Below, one piece after another: positions 1 through 9,232 of a stretch of 64,000 nucleotides of DNA. The notes under the pieces were generated by a model, which saw only the letters and a program-made list of their open reading frames with translations, did not search any database and had not been told where the DNA came from. A program made the translations under genes and the position numbers. Source of the DNA: Pectinophora gossypiella (Eukaryota; Arthropoda; Insecta; Lepidoptera; Gelechiidae); the NCBI RefSeq assembly GCF_024362695.1, contig NW_026063264.1:248001-312000 (forward strand). Reading direction: 5' to 3'. Every line of letters begins with the position of its first letter. Within the stretch, counting starts at the first letter, position 1.

Positions 1-620
1 GATGATTTGTTATGTTTGTTATGGTTGAAAGCATAACTATGGAGGTTTCTGGCCAGCTAAAGTCCCTACATTTTAATTACCATAACCTCTCTCAGTCAAG
101 CATGTGAATTTTTGATTTATTCAATCTTCTATAAATTGCTTTACTAGCTATCTTCTAAGAAATAAAGCTTTATTTTCGGATCCTTTGGGGTATACCTTTT
201 AAACAGGTATTTATTACTTGTAAAAGGTTTTCTATTTAGAACTTCCAAAGTTTCATACGTCAAACTTATTTGATTTATTGAATTACAGTTACATAGTAGG
301 TATAATTTTGTAGGAAAATTATTTTGTAATTTATTGATAAAGTTCGCATAATAATAACCGTACTTCGTACCAATATTGTTCTGTATTCCTAATACACCAG
401 ACATTCAAAACCTGAACATCCTATATGTTAGTGTAGTTTTTTCGAATCGCTTAAAGCGCAATAATTTGGTTATATGAGACAATATTTTCATTTCATGTTA
501 AAATCGTCCTCTTTTATTTCCCAATAGCGTGCATTTTTAATGGCTTCCATGTTTCAGAATTTTTCTAATCACTTGTAAACGCAACCCAAATAAATTAATT
601 TTATTGCTTTCTATTTGTGA
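1..620. other. AT-rich spacer, nothing recognised
   Basis: No frame longer than 86 codons, no splice-flanked exon and no repeat family that I recognise. The short minus-strand frame at 144-404 has no family motif. Confidence 0.5.
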
Positions 621-621
621 G

Positions 622-800
622 TAAGGAATAATACTTCGTATAGAACTGCAACTCTCCGTTCCCCACCAGCGTCTGAGCTAGGTTTACCTCACCCCTCTCG
701 GTCTTACTTTGGTCTTGAATCGTACGGGCATCAGACGTCACACACAGATGTGCGTCTAAAATAACGTCAATGTGTAGTGTCTGTGTAAAACGAGGTTTTT
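622..800 (+). repeat. MITE-like dispersed repeat, copy 1
   Basis: Shares blocks with 9,017-9,115: a GGAAT(A/G)ATACT start, TATAGAAC(T/G)GCAACTC, CCCTCGGTCTTACTTT and GTACGGGC. A diverged third copy lies at 5,880-6,120. The end motif TTTTTGTATG(G/A)A(A/C)TGTCCGG also occurs at 6,071-6,091 and 41,970-41,990. It has no coding capacity. It could be a DNA-transposon MITE or a LINE 3' segment; recurrence in the window is the only direct evidence. Confidence 0.45.
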
Positions 801-1061
801 GTATGAAATGTCCGGTATGTGGTTGAAGGTAATAAATACAATTACAATTTGCCTTAATGTTTACTGTTTATTTATTTGTACTTTCTTGTGTAAGTTGCTT
901 TTATTGCGTGTTTTGATTGTAAGTTATTTGTTATTTCGTGTTTTGTTTTTTATCTGTTCTGTGGTTTCCCTTTATAATAAACGTTTCTATTATGTTAAAA
1001 ATAGTTATTATTGTGTTACATAACTAATGTAACCAGCCTACTTCCCTAAAGGCCCTGCTTA

Positions 1062-1460
1062 TGTCTGAGGCCCTGTACCGCGATTTTTCTTGCAGCTACT
1101 TTTCCTCAGCAATATAGGTTGTGAAGCTGGAATACTTTTATGCGGATAAGCCGTTCGACATACGCGGCGGTAAATGAAAACTTCGTGAGGAATCTCACGG
1201 TATGTGACTTAACTTGTATTGGGCTGGTTTTCCCTTCGCGGGTTGGAAGGTCAGACAGGCAGTCGCTTCTGTAAAAAACCGGATTACTAGGGGGATGATG
1301 AAGGCGTTCGAAATACATTAAATCACGCCTAATTCCCTTTGGGGTAGGCAGAGATCACGGAATTCCACTTACTACGACCATGACACACCACTTTCGCTTC
1401 TTCCACTCTCATCAAAGACTTCATGCATGCTCGCTGGTTTAGAGTTCTCTTGTCAAAAAA
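1062..1460 (+). repeat. LINE 3' tail plus SINE C fragment
   Basis: Three scraps lie in a row. At 1,085-1,140, TTTTTCTTGCAGCT matches the LINE tail at 7,525-7,560. At 1,150-1,300 is a piece of the SINE C family: CCTCACG-type text, then GGTTGGAAGGTCAGACAGGC, which is the reverse complement of sequence at 16,185-16,210. At 1,325-1,450 is a block whose end (CTTCATGCATGCTCGC) recurs at 24,250-24,270. All are noncoding remnants. Confidence 0.45.
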
Positions 1461-2360
1461 AAAAAAACTTATTTATACACTGACGATATTTTTGAGTTTG
1501 AGTTATGTTTTCAATGGAGGTTACCTACACCTATGAAGACCAAAAGCCTAAATAACATTTTTTTTTAAGTCGTTTAATAATGATGTTTGCACGAATGACA
1601 GACAGACAGTAATATAATTTAAGCAACATTTCCGCTCTTAACTTTATTTATGCCAGTCAGGAAATATTGCACTGTCAGCTTTTCCTTTCTGATGTAAATT
1701 TTTGGAATATATTTATATTTATTTATGATAACAGTATTTTCTCGCAATGGCTTGAATTGATTGGTAGAGAAGTTAAAACAAGGATGGATGTGTAGTCGAC
1801 TGAAAATGTTAGACAAAACTAATCTACTAACTACATGAATAAGACGACGCGTGGAATTATAAGGTATTTACTACAGGTATTTACGGCAGATCCCCATGAC
1901 ACCGTTGTAAAGTTTTGGTTTTGCGTAAAAACAAAAACTGATGGAAAAGTTGTGACGTCATCAATAGAAATGCTCGCAAATTCATACAATTAGTTATTTT
2001 CTGGAATTCAAGCTGATCTTAGAAATGAACCAAAATACACATAGACAGTTATTTATGTTATGTTAGTTGCTGATTCGATTAATTCCCAACGTCGAGAAAG
2101 TTCCTAACAAGAATCTACGTAAGCGCGAAGTTCAAATAAAACAATAGGTACATTGTAACTTGTTGGGCTTGGCTCAAGCTTTAGACAGGGTTCGGGATTA
2201 ATCACAGCGCGGGCGACGAAGCGTTGAAATTACGAATGCTCAATTGATATAGTACCATGCTTGTATCCGCGAAGGGGTAGGTGTATTTAGTATATTGTCC
2301 CACTCATCGCCAGCTATGTTTAAGGTCCGTTTAGATAATACGGGGCGAGTCCTAGCACGT
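1461..2360. other. Spacer, no gene seen
   Basis: AT-rich sequence with short frames only. At 2,262-2,330 the text GCTTGTATCCGCGAAGGGGT resembles a repeat piece at 28,675-28,700 (CATCCCCGAAGGGGTGGGC), so at least part is old LINE or SINE debris. Confidence 0.4.
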
Positions 2361-2367
2361 TTTTTTT

Positions 2368-2475
2368 TAAATAATATAGCCTCACGTTTGACCACTCACC
2401 TGATGGTAAGTGACGATGTGGACTAATGGATCACGCTTACCTAGCAAATGCCTATTCATTCTAGACTTGAAGACT
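2368..2475 (+). repeat. LINE remnant (CCTGATGGTAAGTG tail)
   Basis: The block CACCTGATGGTAAGTGACGA followed by GGATCACGCTTACCTAG and TGCCTATTCATTCTAGACTT is, from my knowledge of the group, a frequent lepidopteran non-LTR retrotransposon segment. There is no frame here. Confidence 0.4.
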
Positions 2476-2548
2476 CATCATGGATTGCTTGTTTGTAATT
2501 CTCTATCGGCTACAGACGCTCCGTAAATCTTTTTCTTACCGTGTGCCG

Positions 2549-2654
2549 ACCTCCGTGGTCCAGTGGTTGAGCGTTGGGCTCACGATCCAGAGGTCCCGGG
2601 TTCGAATCCCGGTGGGGACATATCTCAAAAATCACTTTGTGATCCCTAGTTCGG
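2549..2654 (+). mobile_element. SINE A, 5' (tRNA-derived) part
   Basis: Head of a tRNA-derived SINE. The A-box-like text TGGTCCAGTGGTTGAGCG and B box GGGTTCGAATCCC are in tRNA order and spacing, followed by the family body TCACTTTGTGATCCCTAGTT. The body is cut at about 2,654 and resumes at about 2,846, so the copy is interrupted by the phospholipase-like segment. Pol III would transcribe such elements from the A and B boxes, and a LINE would mobilise them. Confidence 0.8.
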
Positions 2655-2660
2655 TTATGA

Positions 2661-2777
2661 CTGGTGGATGACGAGTGACAGCGGCCGCGTGGGCGGCAGT
2701 GGCGCGTTGAACAGGCGCATGAACGGCTGCACGACCACTGTGAAGTCCTCCGTCGTGTCGTAGCGACCACTGTCCAC
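2661..2777 (-). pseudogene. Phospholipase B1-like exon fragment
   Basis: Read on the minus strand from 2,777, the frame begins VDSGRYDTTEDFTVVVQPFM. This resembles the segment of the phospholipase B1 (GDSL-type membrane lipase) repeat around its RYDT-EDFTVV-QPF motif. It is preceded by a plausible 3' splice site (pyrimidine-rich, CAG at 2,778-2,780), and the frame stops at about 2,655. GC content is far above that of its surroundings, as expected for an exon. It sits between two halves of one SINE A, with TGACT on both sides (2,657-2,661 and about 2,837-2,841). It may therefore be a captured exon or a remnant left by rearrangement. No neighbouring exons are visible. The family call comes from memory of the motif. 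Confidence 0.45.
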
Positions 2778-2845
2778 CTGGAAGGTGAAAATCATATAAC
2801 ACACAAACATAAGCTCACGACTTTAGGGACGGTACTGACTTTACA

Positions 2846-3055
2846 GGCTGATCACCTGATTGTCCAAAAAGTAAGATGATCCGTGCATCCGCAGGCACGT
2901 TAAGTCGTTGGTCCCGGTTACTACTTAATAATGTAAGTAAGTAGTCGTTACATGAGCCATGTCAGGGGCCTTTGGCGACTCAATAATAACCCTGACACCA
3001 GGGTTGATGAGGTTGGTAATTCACTTCACAACCCACACGATAGAAGAAGACCATA
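2846..3055 (+). mobile_element. SINE A, 3' part
   Basis: Continues the SINE A body: ACAGGCTGATCACCTGATTG, then AAGTAAGATGATCCGTGC, CGTTAAGTCGTTGGTCCCGG, the GTCAGGGGCCTTTGG block and the 3' end CACAACCCACACGATAGAAG. Same orientation as 2,549-2,654, so the two are probably one copy split by an insertion. Confidence 0.8.
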
Positions 3056-3880
3056 TGCCACCTTCCCGCGTAAGTGAGACTGAGACGCAATCTGCACGCG
3101 CTCCCTTACCCCTTACGACCATTCAGACTACAGTGCTGCCGTTGAAGAAATGCGCATTTGACATTTAACAGATTGACAGAACTAGGGATGGGCATTAAGT
3201 AACACTGTTACTGTAATCGACACTTAAAAATATCGTTAAGCTATCGTTCGTTAGCTCGCTCGTTAGTTATCTTAATTATTAAATAATATTTTTTTTAGTA
3301 TTTTTTAGTAAATATGTATATTTATCGTAAATTGAAGTTATTATGTCATTTTTTGTATTATTTAGTGCTGATGTAAGGTCAAAAAAAATTCATCGTAATG
3401 TGTTCGCCGCTTCTAAGATATCCCGAATATCGAATCACCAGCTGTCAAATGCGCATTCTCTCGGCGGCATCACTTTAAAGTGATTATGATTGGGGTTTTG
3501 AGTCTCAGTTTATGTGTATATTTCTGTCACCCATTTCGTTTCTTGACGACTCTTTACTGGCTGATCAAAAATCGCTGTCTCGCTATTCGTGTGCATTGAG
3601 GCAGACACCTCACGTTAAACAATTATGTCAACACAAGTAAGTTTAAGCATGATTCGGGATAACTCGTCAAATGATCAAAGCTCAGATGTGGAACAGATTG
3701 TGGTTTAAACAGCTACAATCGTGATTTTGTCGAGTAATAATTTCTATGTATCCAGTTTTGCGGTAGAAGCAATTATAACTTAGTTCTATGGTACTTGCTC
3801 GGGTATTATGTTGGATACATTATGTTGTATAACTGTTAACAAAATATGTGGAGTAGTGTCTCGGGTGTATGTAGCAAATA
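3056..3880. other. Spacer with an inverted-repeat pair
   Basis: GAAATGCGCATTTGACA at 3,147-3,164 is repeated in inverse as TGTCAAATGCGCATTCTC at 3,445-3,462, each beside a GCCG(T/C)-rich block. The interval may be a small foldback element. Otherwise AT-rich with no gene. Confidence 0.35.
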
Positions 3881-3883
3881 CCC

Positions 3884-4140
3884 TTGAAACTCGTGATAAT
3901 GGTGGAAGCAGATGAAGAAGAATTTAATACAACCACCACCGTTCGTAACACCTCCTTTCATCCAACAATCTGTCTCTTAATATTCCTTCCCATTCCTCTA
4001 TTTTCTACTCCAAGTCTTTTGCTGTCCGTCTGTGGAATTCTCTGCCTGAAAGCAGAATCAGAATCAGAATCAGAATCATTTATTCAACGTAATTATCATG
4101 GATAAACTTGTTGAAGGTCAATGTAACATTTTTGAATTTA
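3884..4140 (+). mobile_element. LINE 3' end, RT C-terminus and tail
   Basis: In frame with about 4,005-4,060 the translation reads SKSFAVRLWNSLPE, the usual end of many insect LINE reverse-transcriptase polyproteins. It is followed by (GAATCA)n at about 4,052-4,080 as the 3' tail. Severely 5'-truncated and not functional. Confidence 0.55.
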
Positions 4141-4440
4141 CGTCATTTCGCAAGGTGTTATGGCTGAGGAGAAGAAATGACAAGAAACTGCAACAGCAAC
4201 ACATCTTTTAAATTAATGAGGGTACATTACAAGTTATTTAATAACTAGAGGAACACATTCAACACCAGACATTTTTATCATTTAGGTAATCATTAATCTT
4301 ATAATAGGCTTTTTTACATAAAGTAAGCTTCACGTGAGCTTTAAATTTGTTCTCTGACAAATTTAAAATATTATCTGGTATTTTATTGTAAAAACGCATT
4401 AGGAGAGCTTCGTTGTTGGAGTCCTTTAAAGGGCAAGTCA
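4141..4440 (-). mobile_element. LINE C-terminal fragment (CR1/Jockey-like)
   Basis: The minus-strand frame 4,441-4,259 ends in KAYYKINDYLNDKNVWC, the characteristic C-terminus of a CR1/Jockey-group LINE ORF2. Related minus-strand text flanks the complete LINE at 9,120-9,190 and 13,450-13,650. No catalytic residues are present; 3' untranslated sequence follows to 4,141. Confidence 0.55.
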
Positions 4441-4770
4441 AGGCGCATTTCCTTACTTCTATTTCCTCTTCATCTTCATAATCTATCTATTCTTTTTCTT
4501 CCATAGCATATGTAGTAGTTTAAGTATTGATATTTATTTATTATAACAATTATTATTATGTAGTTCTTGTACTCGTAAGTGTATATATGTATATTTATAC
4601 TTTTATACCTACAAGTATTCCCATGCTGCACTATCCCGCTATATTACATAATTTGAAATATCTCCTATACCTAAAGGTTGCCTGGATTATGGATTTGTAC
4701 TCATTCTATTTCTCTTTTGTTTTTTCCTGTTTGTGCAATAAAGTATTAGTTATGACATTCGTAATCGAAA
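4420..4770 (+). repeat. LINE 3' scrap with polyadenylation signal
   Basis: A plus-strand translation around 4,423-4,455 gives ESFKGQVKAHFL, another LINE C-terminus. It is followed by an AT-rich 3' untranslated stretch and a terminal AATAAA at 4,737. It overlaps the opposite-strand fragment. Degenerate. Confidence 0.35.
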
Positions 4771-4860
4771 AAATAGAAGTAATCAATATTCTACATGAAT
4801 GGCGTCGGCGTCGGCTTAATGACGATATATAGATCGGAGAATTTCGAATTTACAATAGAA

Positions 4861-4938
4861 GGACCCGATGGTGTAATGGTTAACACACTTGCCCCGGCTT
4901 GATAAAAGCTGCGGGTTCAAGTCCAGTCCGACTCAGAT
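4861..4938 (+). pseudogene. tRNA-like sequence (SINE head or tRNA pseudogene)
   Basis: The A-box-like GATGGTGTAATGGTTAACAC and B-box GGGTTCAAGTCC are spaced as in a tRNA, and the start resembles tRNA-Gln (CCCGATGGTGTAATGGTTA). The anticodon arm is irregular and the acceptor stem pairs poorly, so a functional tRNA is unlikely. It could be the head of another SINE family. Confidence 0.4.
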
Positions 4939-5117
4939 TTTTAACTTGAGAATATAATTATTATATTTTTATAAGACGACAAATCAACACTAAGATAATC
5001 AAGACACTTCTCAGTATCTGAAGAGAGGTCAGCCCTGAATCAATCAGAGGAATAAAACATACCTACTTCACTCTAGGCTAGGCTTAGCAAAGTCTAAGAG
5101 AAAGCTCGGTGAGGTGT

Positions 5118-5270
5118 GGGTACAGTCATGAGTAATATAATGTACCCACTTTAGAACTCTGTCGCACTAACATATTTGACATTTAGTGAGACTTACAGTT
5201 CAATTTGTAAAAAAAGTTAATGTGACATGGTAGCAAAGTGTAAAGATATTAATGCTCGTGACCGTACTTA
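5118..5270 (+). repeat. Dispersed repeat family GTACAGTCATGA, copy 1
   Basis: About 150 bp shared with 14,427-14,575: GTACAGTCATGA at the start, GACATTTA(G/A)TGAGACTTAC in the middle, AAAAAAGTTAATGTGACA, then CTCGTGACCGTAC at the end. No coding capacity; a MITE or SINE-like unit common in Lepidoptera by my recollection. Confidence 0.55.
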
Positions 5271-5389
5271 GTTCATCTTGCGATGGATGTAACTCTGTTT
5301 ACACCTTTTCGAATACAGTCGTCAGCTTAGGTTATATTATGATGTCATTCCAAAATTCCTTAGCGGCGGCTTGGTGGAGAACTATACAT

Positions 5390-5681
5390 CATCATCATCA
5401 GCCCATTAACGTCCCCACTGCTGGGGCACGGGTCTCCCCTTTGGATGGATAGGGAGATCGGGCCTTAAACCATCATGCGAGCCCAATGCGGATTGATGGT
5501 TATTAACGACTGCTAATGCAGCCGGGACCAACGGCTTAACGTGCCTTCCGAAGCATGGAGGAGCTCGATATGGAAACTTTTTTTTTGTGGTCACCCATCC
5601 TATGACCGGCCTTTGCGAAAGTTGCTTTACTTCAACAATCGCAGACCGAGCGCGTTAACCGCTGCGCCACCGAGCTCCTCC
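5390..5681 (-). mobile_element. SINE B, full copy with 13-bp target duplication
   Basis: Minus-strand tRNA-derived SINE. Its 5' end (GAGGAGCTCGGTGGCGCAGC, A box) is at 5,681 and its tail of ATG/GAT triplets is at 5,390. GAGAACTATACAT occurs directly on both sides (5,377-5,389 and 5,682-5,694), a perfect 13-bp target-site duplication showing LINE-mediated insertion. Other copies are at 7,130, 14,781 and 16,488. Confidence 0.9.
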
Positions 5682-5879
5682 GAGAACTATACATACTTAT
5701 TCCTATAACTAGAATCGTATAACAAGCTACCAAAACAGGTCAAGGCTAAGCGTATGTCAAATGGAGGCGTTCTAAGCCACGGGTGAAAATATGTGTTCTT
5801 TCCCATCGTCGCAAATCCCTTACAACCCTCATGTTATTTTTACTTTCGCATTTTTTCCTGCTCTTTAACCGGATCCATA

Positions 5880-6120
5880 GAATAAAGAATAATACTATTT
5901 ACAGAATGGACTCTCTCCGCACGAGTTCGTATAAGTGCCGAGCTAAATCTATCTTTATTGTCACCCCACTGCTGACTCTCACTTTAGTCTAAAAGGGCGA
6001 AAAAGAGCGCGCAGACTATCTGTCTCGCACGCACTTACGCGACAAAGCGGCACTCGTTAAGAACTAAATTTTTGTATGGACTGTCCGGTCTGAAGGGCTA
6101 TGAACGATAGCGTTTTTGTG
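5880..6120 (+). repeat. MITE-like dispersed repeat, diverged copy
   Basis: Diverged relative of 622-800 and 9,017-9,115: AGAATAATACTATTTACAGA, CTCACTTTAGTCT, and terminal TTTTTGTATGGACTGTCCGG at 6,072-6,091. Noncoding. Confidence 0.4.
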
Positions 6121-6394
6121 CTACGTATATCTGTGTTGAGCGCCAAATAACGATGAACATGTATTTATAGATGGTTAAGCTTCCTTCGTTTTTAAATCAG
6201 CATTTATGTAGACGGATAGAGAGATAATTTACGGGCGGAAAATACTAGAGGAGACTTCGTACAAGGAAGTGTACCTTAGGAATTCAGAACTTGTGATATT
6301 GAATTTCGTTTAGATAAATAATATGATGAATTTAAAAGATCCTGTAAGTATTTAGCTATACTCTGATTGTATTGTTTGTATTGAGTTATATTCT
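6121..6394. other. Spacer, no gene seen
   Basis: AT-rich, short frames only, no recognised repeat. Confidence 0.4.
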
Positions 6395-6642
6395 CCTCTC
6401 TATAGTGTGCGTTGTGAGGTAAATCTGCCCCTGACATGACTCATGTAACGACTACGTACTTACATCAGTAAGTAGTAACAGGGACCAACGGCTTAACGTG
6501 CCTTCCGAAGCACGGATCGTCTTACTTTCGGACAATCAGGTGATCAGCCTGTAATATCCTAAACCAAACTAGGGATCACAAAGTGATTTTTGTGATATGT
6601 CCCGGGACCCAACGCTCAACCACTGGACCACGGAGGCCGTTA
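6395..6642 (-). mobile_element. SINE A, minus strand, internally deleted
   Basis: Reverse complement of the SINE A consensus. The head (CCACTGGACCACGGAGGCC, inverse of the A box) ends at about 6,642, and the 3' end (TGTGCGTTGTGAGGT) is near 6,405. Part of the B-box region and the AACCTCATCAACC block are missing. Confidence 0.75.
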
Positions 6643-7128
6643 TGTTCTGAGGTTGTACTATTACACAAAGTGAGAAGCATTTTTCTACATATACTAATTT
6701 GAGCAATATTTTGGGTGCAACCTTAGATTATTTATTTACGCGCTTAGAAATACTTATCTTAACTATCGCTTTCATGTGCGATATCTCACTCACCACGAAA
6801 TCTCAGAAGCTACAAGAGCTAGGGGGTTTAGGACGTAGGTGCTCACTAAGACAGGACTTAAAACAACAAAAGGGGTTAAAAAAACGGGTTAGACATTTGT
6901 TTGAAACTTTGTCATTTTTGAAGTTAGTCACAATTGAAATCGGGGGCGGACAAATAGTAGATATATTATAAATGGTGCAATGTTTTTGCTGTTGATTTAC
7001 CCTGTTTTCTCGTTTTGATCTCAATCTGACTCTTTTATACAGAACAATGCGTCTCTCTGAGTTTACCTTTGAACAGTTTTAATTAAAAATAAACGTTGTC
7101 AAAAAGGTTAGTGATTATTTAGAAATAT
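6643..7128. other. Spacer, no gene seen
   Basis: Two overlapping frames of 90 and 73 codons on opposite strands (6,699-6,971 and 6,803-7,024) have no family motif or splice context. Confidence 0.4.
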
Positions 7129-7129
7129 T

Positions 7130-7424
7130 CATCATCATCACCAGCCCATTAACGTCCCCACTGCTGGGGCACGGGTTTTCCCTATGGATGGATAGGGAGA
7201 TCGGGCCTTAAACCACCACGCGGGCCCAGTGCGGATTGATGGTTATTAACGACTGCTAATGCAGCCGGGACCAACGACTTAACGTGCCTTCCGAAGCACG
7301 GAGGAGCTCGAGATAAAAACTTTTTTTCTGTGGTCACCCATCCTATGACCGGCCTTTGCGAAAGTCGCTTAACTTCAACAATCGCAGACCGAGCGCGTTA
7401 ACCGCTGCGCCACCGAGCTCCTCC
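7130..7424 (-). mobile_element. SINE B, full copy
   Basis: Same structure as the copy at 5,390: triplet tail at the left, CACCGAGCTCCTCC at the right. AAATATT flanks both ends (7,123-7,129 and about 7,427-7,433), a short target-site duplication. Confidence 0.85.
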
Positions 7425-7509
7425 TAAAATATTAGAAATATTAGTGATTTTAAAACAACCAAATTTTTAAATTGTAAGTAAGTATAACAATATTTTATGT
7501 TTATTTTTA

Positions 7510-7685
7510 AGAACATCTAGGTCCCTGTGCCGAGGTTTTTCTTGCAGCTTATTTTCGTCGGCTATACAAGAGAAGCTGTGTTTTAGGCAGATGAAACGTT
7601 CGTTATGTAAAAATGAAATTCAAAGTGTAACTATGTTCACTAATGAACAAAGATATTTTTGAATTTGAATTGAATTTTCTGACTC
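7510..7685 (+). mobile_element. LINE 3' tail
   Basis: GGTTTTTCTTGCAGCTTATT, then CGGCTATACAAGAGAAGCTG, TATGTAAAAATGA and a (TTTGAATTTGAATTGAA) tail. This is the 3' untranslated end of a lepidopteran non-LTR retrotransposon by my recollection of the tail type. No ORF part survives. Confidence 0.5.
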
Positions 7686-8534
7686 TATGTTCACAAAAGT
7701 GGAAATTATTGAAATCATTGGAGTCAATTTGAGCAACCATTTAGCAAGTTAGTGTTAATTTTCAGTGAATTGAATGTACAAAGGCTGTAAACTAGTGATG
7801 TTCGCACGTGGTTTCTCCATATTTACGCGTGACTGAGTCGAGAGAATCGAGGAATTTTCTGTCTCGCTGCCTAGTTTTGTTGGTTTGGGATGTACCACAG
7901 AGTACCTACGGATTATGGAATAGGAAATACCTTACCGTGGGCACTAAAAGCGTGGCACTACCATTAGTATAATGGGAAAATTACTTCCCCATGATACAAT
8001 TACTTTTGATGGCGCCATGCATTGCATTGTTTTGATTGTATAAGTAATTATAGTTTTAAGTCTAAATATTTGTACGCCAACATGGCAAGATGTGGAGATA
8101 CTTTATTAACTGTACCTACTCATACCAACTTAATGTACCCATAAGGCCCATATCTACAAAAATAAATGTCTGATTTCTGATTTCTTATTTCTGCACCATG
8201 ATGCACCATGTTAGAAAAGACACAGAGGTCCTCTCATGTTTTACGAAATGTATACCGAATACAATTTCTGAAATTTTCACAAAACAATTACAAATAAGCA
8301 AGACCGATGTTCGTCGAAATGATTATAAGGTGGTGGTGGACGCCCTGAGATAAAAGGGCCTCACTTAGCATAAGTCGCGGCGTGAATCACGATGCGCTTA
8401 CGGACCAGAGAGGATGGCAATGTCGTTGACGTTCGTCTATAAGCGCTCTAAGAAGCCACAATTAAGTTGCAATGGAATAAGAAAAACTAAAATGTATGGG
8501 ATTCATTTGACATCAATGACATGTTAATCTCATA
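7686..8534. other. Spacer with one LINE tail
   Basis: At 8,140-8,200 the text AATAAATGTCTGATTTCTGA has iterated TCTGATTT, a typical LINE 3' tail. The remainder is AT-rich and without a gene. Confidence 0.4.
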
Positions 8535-8750
8535 CATTATAGTCGTTTGCAACTCGGTTGAAGCCTTTTCAATTGGAAATGATTATTTTTTTTTTCATAG
8601 CCGTTTGCAACTCGGTTAAGGCTTACGCACGCAAGCGATTCTCAGTTTCATTTCCAATTGGAAATCGCTTGCGTGCCTAAGCCTTAACCGGGTTGCAAAC
8701 GTTTCCAATTGGAAACGAAACTGAGAATCGCTTGCGTGCCTAACCATTGC
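8535..8750. repeat. Nested inverted repeats (MITE-like)
   Basis: GTTTGCAACTCGGTTAAGGC near 8,605 is mirrored by GCCTTAACCGGGTTGCAAAC ending near 8,700, a stem of about 35 bp around TTTCCAATTGGAA. The stem sequence GCACGCAAGCGATTCTCAG reappears inverted at 8,720-8,740. A shorter piece (GTCGTTTGCAACTCGGTTG) lies at 8,540. The palindromic layout suggests a nested foldback MITE. Confidence 0.6.
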
Positions 8751-9016
8751 TGTAGTGGTCACCCACATTCACACACTTAAACCCACGTCAAATCTGAGCC
8801 TCTAAGCCTAAGCAATAAATCTCAGTTGGTAACACTCCGTAGGGCACGTAGAGGTGCTATCACTCATCCAACATTCAGACCAGCGATGTTCCTTTCAAGG
8901 GATTGTTTCCAAACTGGGAATGTTCCTGTGGTAAAACTTTTTAATAGTAAAGGCACTGCCTCTACTTTTATTTTTTATTTTTTTTATTCTGATTTAAATC
9001 TGCCTAAAGGCATAAA
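8751..9016. other. Spacer, no gene seen
   Basis: Short frames only; no motif recognised. Confidence 0.35.
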
Positions 9017-9115
9017 ATAAGGAATGATACTAAGTATAGAACGGCAACTCCCTGCTACTTCACCCCTCCGCCGCCCTCGGTCTTACTTTAGTCTTCAATA
9101 GTACGGGCGCATGGG
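9017..9115 (+). repeat. MITE-like dispersed repeat, copy 2
   Basis: Shares GGAATGATACT, TATAGAACGGCAACTC, CCCTCGGTCTTACTTTAGTC and GTACGGGCGC with 622-800. Noncoding. Confidence 0.45.
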
Positions 9116-9119
9116 ATAC

Positions 9120-9190
9120 CATGCATTCATATCTTCTAAATAATCACTAACCTTATAATAACCTTTTTTACAAACTTTATGTTTTATTAC
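9120..9190 (-). mobile_element. Older LINE remnant, left half (split by insertion)
   Basis: Minus-strand CR1/Jockey-like C-terminal text (ATCACTAACCTTATAATAACC) comparable with 4,270-4,310. It ends at TTTATTAC (9,183-9,190), which is duplicated at 13,450-13,457, where the other half resumes. Confidence 0.5.
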
Positions 9191-9232
9191 ATAGTCAGCG
9201 TCAGCGCTTTGTTGTGAGTGTACGCGTTAACG

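Noticed and set aside
4861..4938. Functional tRNA gene
   Set aside because: Promoter boxes are present, but the acceptor and anticodon stems do not pair properly.
9218..9232. LINE ORF1 starting at 9,218
   Set aside because: The codon there is GTG. The first ATG in frame is at 9,233.
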